A stretch of 8,291 nucleotides of DNA from J038 sp036734085 (lineage in GTDB: Bacteria; Chloroflexota; Anaerolineae; Aggregatilineales; Phototrophicaceae). Location of the stretch: the NCBI GenBank assembly GCA_036734085.1, contig DAIMZF010000147.1:1-8291 (forward strand), given 5' to 3'. This document shows positions 6,801 to 8,291 of the stretch, one piece after another. The notes under the pieces are model-generated. The model saw only the letters and a list, made by a program, of their open reading frames with translations, was not told the origin of the DNA and did not search any database. The position numbers were made by a program, and so were the translations under genes. Position 1 is the first letter of the stretch; every line of letters begins with the position of its first letter.

Positions 6801-7431
6801 TGGCCTGCGACCCGAAAGGCCGTTCACCCGTCAGCATCTCATAAAACAACACCCCGAAAGACCATATATCACTGCGTTCGTCCAGGTCATCGCCGTGCAG
6901 GGCTTCCGGGCTAAGGTAAGCCAGCGTGCCCAACACCATGCCTTCCTGTGTCACGTCACTCGTCGCGCCCCGCGCCATGCCGAAGTCCGTCAGAAGTGGC
7001 GTGCCATCCGCCGCCAGCAGGATGTTAGCGGGCTTAATGTCCCGGTGCAGAATTTTTAAGCGGTGGGCGCGTGTCAGCGCATCCGCGATGTCTAATGCGA
7101 TATAAAGCGCCCGTTGGATTGTCAGACCGTGCGCGTTCTGCATCAAATCCAACAAAGACCCACCCGCCACATACTCCATAATCAGGTAATAGGCGTTTTT
7201 TTGTTCCACATAATCCAGCATTTTAACGATATTCGGGTGGTTCAGTTGGCGCAGTAGTTCGCCTTCTCGTACAAATCGCTGGAGTTGCGCCGGGTCGCCC
7301 TCGACCACTTCCGGCTTCAGTTGCTTAATAGCCACCGTTTGCCCGGTCTGGTGGTCGTGGCCGACGTACACCGTGCCCATACCACCCGCGCCGATTTTCT
7401 CCCCAAGTTCGTAACGTCCCGCAATTTCCAT
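3859..7431 (-). CDS. Ser/Thr protein kinase - NB-ARC/STAND ATPase - TPR protein
   Basis: This 1190-residue cytosolic signalling protein has three parts. Residues about 7-270 form a Hanks-type Ser/Thr kinase with every catalytic element present: GAGGMGTV glycine loop (14-21), VAIK lysine (36), HRDIKPANILL (129-139), DFG (149-151) and SPE (174-176). A linker leads to a STAND/NB-ARC ATPase (about 313-620) with Walker A GPGGVGKT (341-348), Walker B LLVLDNFD (412-419), sensor TSRERL (443-448) and GLPLGIELAA (512-521). From about 640 to the end are TPR-like helical pairs, recognisable by alternating G-x-Y-EEA patterns such as GDYEEA and GRLDEA. No transmembrane segment, PASTA repeat or LuxR-type HTH is present, so output is presumably phosphorylation, with the TPRs sensing ligand or partner and the ATPase gating. 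I chose ATG at 7431, preceded by GAAGG at 8 nt; the frame opens at GTG 7488, which has no ribosome binding site. Its C-terminus runs into a tandem repeat. Target proteins are unknown. Confidence 0.92.
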   Translation of the reverse strand: MEIAGRYELGEKIGAGGMGTVYVGHDHQTGQTVAIKQLKPEVVEGDPAQLQRFVREGELLRQLNHPNIVKMLDYVEQKNAYYLIMEYVAGGSLLDLMQNAHGLTIQRALYIALDIADALTRAHRLKILHRDIKPANILLAADGTPLLTDFGMARGATSDVTQEGMVLGTLAYLSPEALHGDDLDERSDIWSFGVLFYEMLTGERPFGSQASVAALITAILTAPMNDLESRRPDLPMAVIDLVYRMLAREREARIPSVRMVGTELEAVIRGRTTSMQAVVTPDDSTGRFATDDYTPSPDTPTVRPVVHLPAQATLFIGRDAELAALDDLLHVESTRLVTLLGPGGVGKTRLAVATAERNQSAFPDGVYFTPLTEITSTDYIVPTVAESMGFVFSGTGSQQQQLGHFLEDKRALLVLDNFDYLAEGGAIIADLLKAAPHIKIIITSRERLRIQAEQVFEVNSLNVPDEDTPLEALMSYHAVRLFLQSAHRVQPGFEILPENATDLTRVLALVQGLPLGIELAAAWLEALPLDEIVQEMEQSIDFLETDLRDVPERHRSIRAVFNYSWNMLGDSERDAFMKLSVFKGGFEREAAQKVTGANLRTLTTLTNKSLIRRDPTGRYHMHRLSAQYAAEKFAQTCVEQKAVHTAHAGYYADLLRQLEPSLNTRREQDAMQTVDTELENIRATLRWGVQNQEWDKLNNLMAVLGEYYRLRGLFREGVTWFEELATSGREAASCSQAFYWQARLYQALLMVYLGEHEQAYRYINDALDNLKHSTDYLMLGLAWVGRSRINILRGEYEKALEDSQQAVDVLQKSAESAKYVPGALVIAAQVAYLRGQYRESYKIYEELLGQYGDSDYSPTDLAQVHNDVGLTLQMLGEFQAAAQMYKEAYDIYKSYRHKPGMAESLNHLAGLMYGKGDYEEAQANYQAAYRLNREVGNRVALGHSLSALGNLAIYRMDTEVAWDYFQQSLAIRQKSGDVHGIADSLLDLATVKLMDGDYEEAGNYTLQAETIYREIGDEDGLGQVMVGRGLLELFNNNLEAALGYLEAGQVAAEQTGSQFLRLQAIGGLGEVALRQGRLDEAEGLFMDGLQMLRGLNIEPVMTAYLIGIAAITVHRGQVMNAAVLICVLQRYPVSYIMQTRNTLDELWENVCADLTPAQIAQAQAEGKTLTLQAVMKDSRFLRMLRHDKAD

Positions 7432-7439
7432 AATGATTG

Positions 7440-7444
7440 CCTTC
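7440..7444 (-). promoter_or_regulatory. Ribosome binding site deciding the kinase start
   Basis: GAAGG on the minus strand lies 8 nt before ATG 7431, the same spacing as for icd and dprA. The alternative GTG at 7488 lacks any purine-rich site upstream. The kinase fold begins only a few residues after the ATG, which fits the shorter protein. Confidence 0.6.
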
Positions 7445-7457
7445 GCTGAAACGTCTA

Positions 7458-7475
7458 TTGATAGTTTTTTATCAA
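7458..7475. promoter_or_regulatory. Inverted repeat upstream of the kinase gene, possible operator
   Basis: TTGATA (7458-7463) and TATCAA (7470-7475) form a perfect 6-bp inverted repeat with a 6-nt centre, in the AT-rich leader about 27 nt before the kinase ATG. The size and spacing suit a dimeric repressor site, or it could form a weak hairpin in the mRNA leader. On the minus strand TTGATA also resembles a -35 box, but I find no -10 at proper spacing. Confidence 0.35.
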
Positions 7476-7509
7476 AGAATATACGCACTAGATGGTTTTA
7501 GAGTAGCAG

Positions 7510-7536
7510 AATCTTTCCATACGGAATATAAAGATT
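7510..7536. promoter_or_regulatory. Second inverted repeat in the tex-kinase gap
   Basis: AATCTTT (7510-7516) and AAAGATT (7530-7536) are perfect 7-bp arms 13 nt apart, in an AT-rich gap between GC-rich genes. The gap 7432-7554 is the expected site of the kinase promoter; TATATT (minus strand, 7478-7483) is a -10 candidate without a convincing -35. The repeat could be an operator or a weak terminator for tex. Confidence 0.3.
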
Positions 7537-7554
7537 ATGATAGAGAATCGCCGC

Positions 7555-8291
7555 CTAGCCGCCCGCGTCCCACCCCAGCCCGATGCGCCCGCGCTCTTTT
7601 TCCACGCTCAGGATATGCACCTCAATCACTTGGCCGACGCTCAACGTCACCCCCTGCGGAATCTGGCTGATGTGCAAAAGCCCATCCTGCTTGACGCCAA
7701 TATCCACAAATGCGCCGAAGTCCACCACGTTCCGCACCGTGCCGCTTAACTGCATCCCGTTGTGCAGGTCATCCATAGATAGCACATCACTTCGCAACAG
7801 GGGCAGGGGTAAATCCGCGCGCGGGTCACGGCCAGGCCGGATGAGTTGCTCGAAGATGTCGCGCAAGGTCGGCACGCCCGCCCCTAATTCCGCCGCCAAT
7901 GCCTCGATGGGTTGCGCTTGCCGCAGGGCGTTCAGCGCCGCTTCACGCTCTTTTGCGGAATCCTTCAGCGTCAACCGCGCCTGCTTCAATACCGCCTTCG
8001 CTACCGCGTAGCTTTCCGGGTGGATGGCGCTCGCGTCTAACGGATTCGCGCCGTCCCGAATCCGCAGGAAGCCCGCCGCCTGCTCAAAGGCCTTTGGCCC
8101 CAGCCCCGCCACCTGCTTTAGCGCCTTGCGCTCCCGGAAGGAGCCGTTTTCGTCCCGATACGCCACAATCCGTTCCGCCAGCTTCGCTCCAATCCCGGAG
8201 ACACGGGTCAGCAACGCCACCGATGCCGTGTTCAAATCCACGCCCACCCGGTTGACCATTGTTTCCACCACACCGTCCAACGCTTCGGAGA
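7555..8291 (-). CDS. tex: Tex, RNA-binding transcription accessory protein, N-terminus outside window
   Basis: Only the C-terminal third is present (about 245 codons; full Tex proteins are usually 700-800 residues). Tex is a cytosolic nucleic-acid-binding factor related to eukaryotic Spt6, linked to transcription and RNA handling. The visible part starts within the conserved EALDGVVETMVNRVGVDLNTAS stretch. It then has a helix-hairpin-helix pair (LLTRVSGIGAKLAERIVAYRDENGSF and LKQVAGLGPKAFEQAAGFLRI), the NPLDASAIHPESY motif that follows, and an S1 RNA-binding domain near the end (GMQLSGTVRNVVDFGAFVDIGVKQDGLLHIS through ERGRIGLGW). The frame stays open to the window edge, so a TTG at 8280 is an internal Leu codon. 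The stop TAG is at 7555-7557, with almost no tail after the S1 domain. It is on the same strand as the kinase gene, 123 nt upstream of its ATG. Confidence 0.95.
   Translation of the reverse strand, partial: SEALDGVVETMVNRVGVDLNTASVALLTRVSGIGAKLAERIVAYRDENGSFRERKALKQVAGLGPKAFEQAAGFLRIRDGANPLDASAIHPESYAVAKAVLKQARLTLKDSAKEREAALNALRQAQPIEALAAELGAGVPTLRDIFEQLIRPGRDPRADLPLPLLRSDVLSMDDLHNGMQLSGTVRNVVDFGAFVDIGVKQDGLLHISQIPQGVTLSVGQVIEVHILSVEKERGRIGLGWDAGG

Noticed and set aside
7432..7488. GTG start at 7488 for the kinase
   Set aside because: No ribosome binding site; ATG 7431 has GAAGG at 8 nt and the kinase fold begins directly after it. It cannot be fully excluded.
7555..8280. Complete 241-residue HhH-S1 protein starting at TTG 8280
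   Set aside because: The frame continues to the window edge with Tex-like residues before that codon; it is the C-terminus of Tex.

Overview
The window looks like chromosomal DNA of a Gram-positive-like or deep-branching bacterium. A Chloroflexota (Anaerolineae-type) origin is my best guess; it is an inference, not a proof. It rests on three things: a large cytosolic Ser/Thr kinase fused to a STAND ATPase and TPR repeats; an isocitrate dehydrogenase of the long, Thermus/alphaproteobacterial type with a C-terminal extension; and dispersed GGGCACGA...TCGTGCCC hairpins between genes. Genes are GC-rich and closely packed. The two promoter-bearing gaps (about 3636-3858 and 7432-7554) are clearly more AT-rich.

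Layout. (1) The + strand opens with the 3' part of a YfcE/DevT-like metallophosphoesterase (to 617). A 54-bp convergent gap follows, filled by a perfect 10-bp-stem hairpin. (2) On the - strand, transcribed from about 3680 down to 672, is a compact three-gene unit: icd (isocitrate dehydrogenase, start corrected to 3635), then a MerR/BldC-type DNA-binding protein with a helical C-terminal domain, then dprA. The regulator and dprA are in the same frame and separated only by one TAG stop codon, so coupled translation is likely. A clear sigma-A-like promoter (TATAAT at 3685-3690) lies upstream of icd. (3) The 3636-3858 gap holds that promoter, an overlapping intrinsic terminator for the next gene upstream, a 12-bp-stem hairpin related to the one at 644-667, and a 43-bp tandem repeat that runs into the 3' end of the kinase gene. 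(4) On the - strand, 3859-7431 encodes a 1190-residue Ser/Thr kinase - NB-ARC/STAND ATPase - TPR protein. (5) Beyond an AT-rich regulatory gap with two inverted repeats, the - strand carries the 3' end of tex (tandem HhH plus S1 domain), cut by the window edge.

How they fit together. The kinase-STAND protein is a stand-alone signalling scaffold, and nothing adjacent shows its substrate. The icd-regulator-dprA unit joins a TCA-cycle enzyme, a putative sensor-regulator and a DNA-uptake/recombination protein; the functional link, if any, is unclear. Tex and the phosphoesterase are housekeeping-type genes. I see no CRISPR array, transposase, prophage, tRNA or rRNA.
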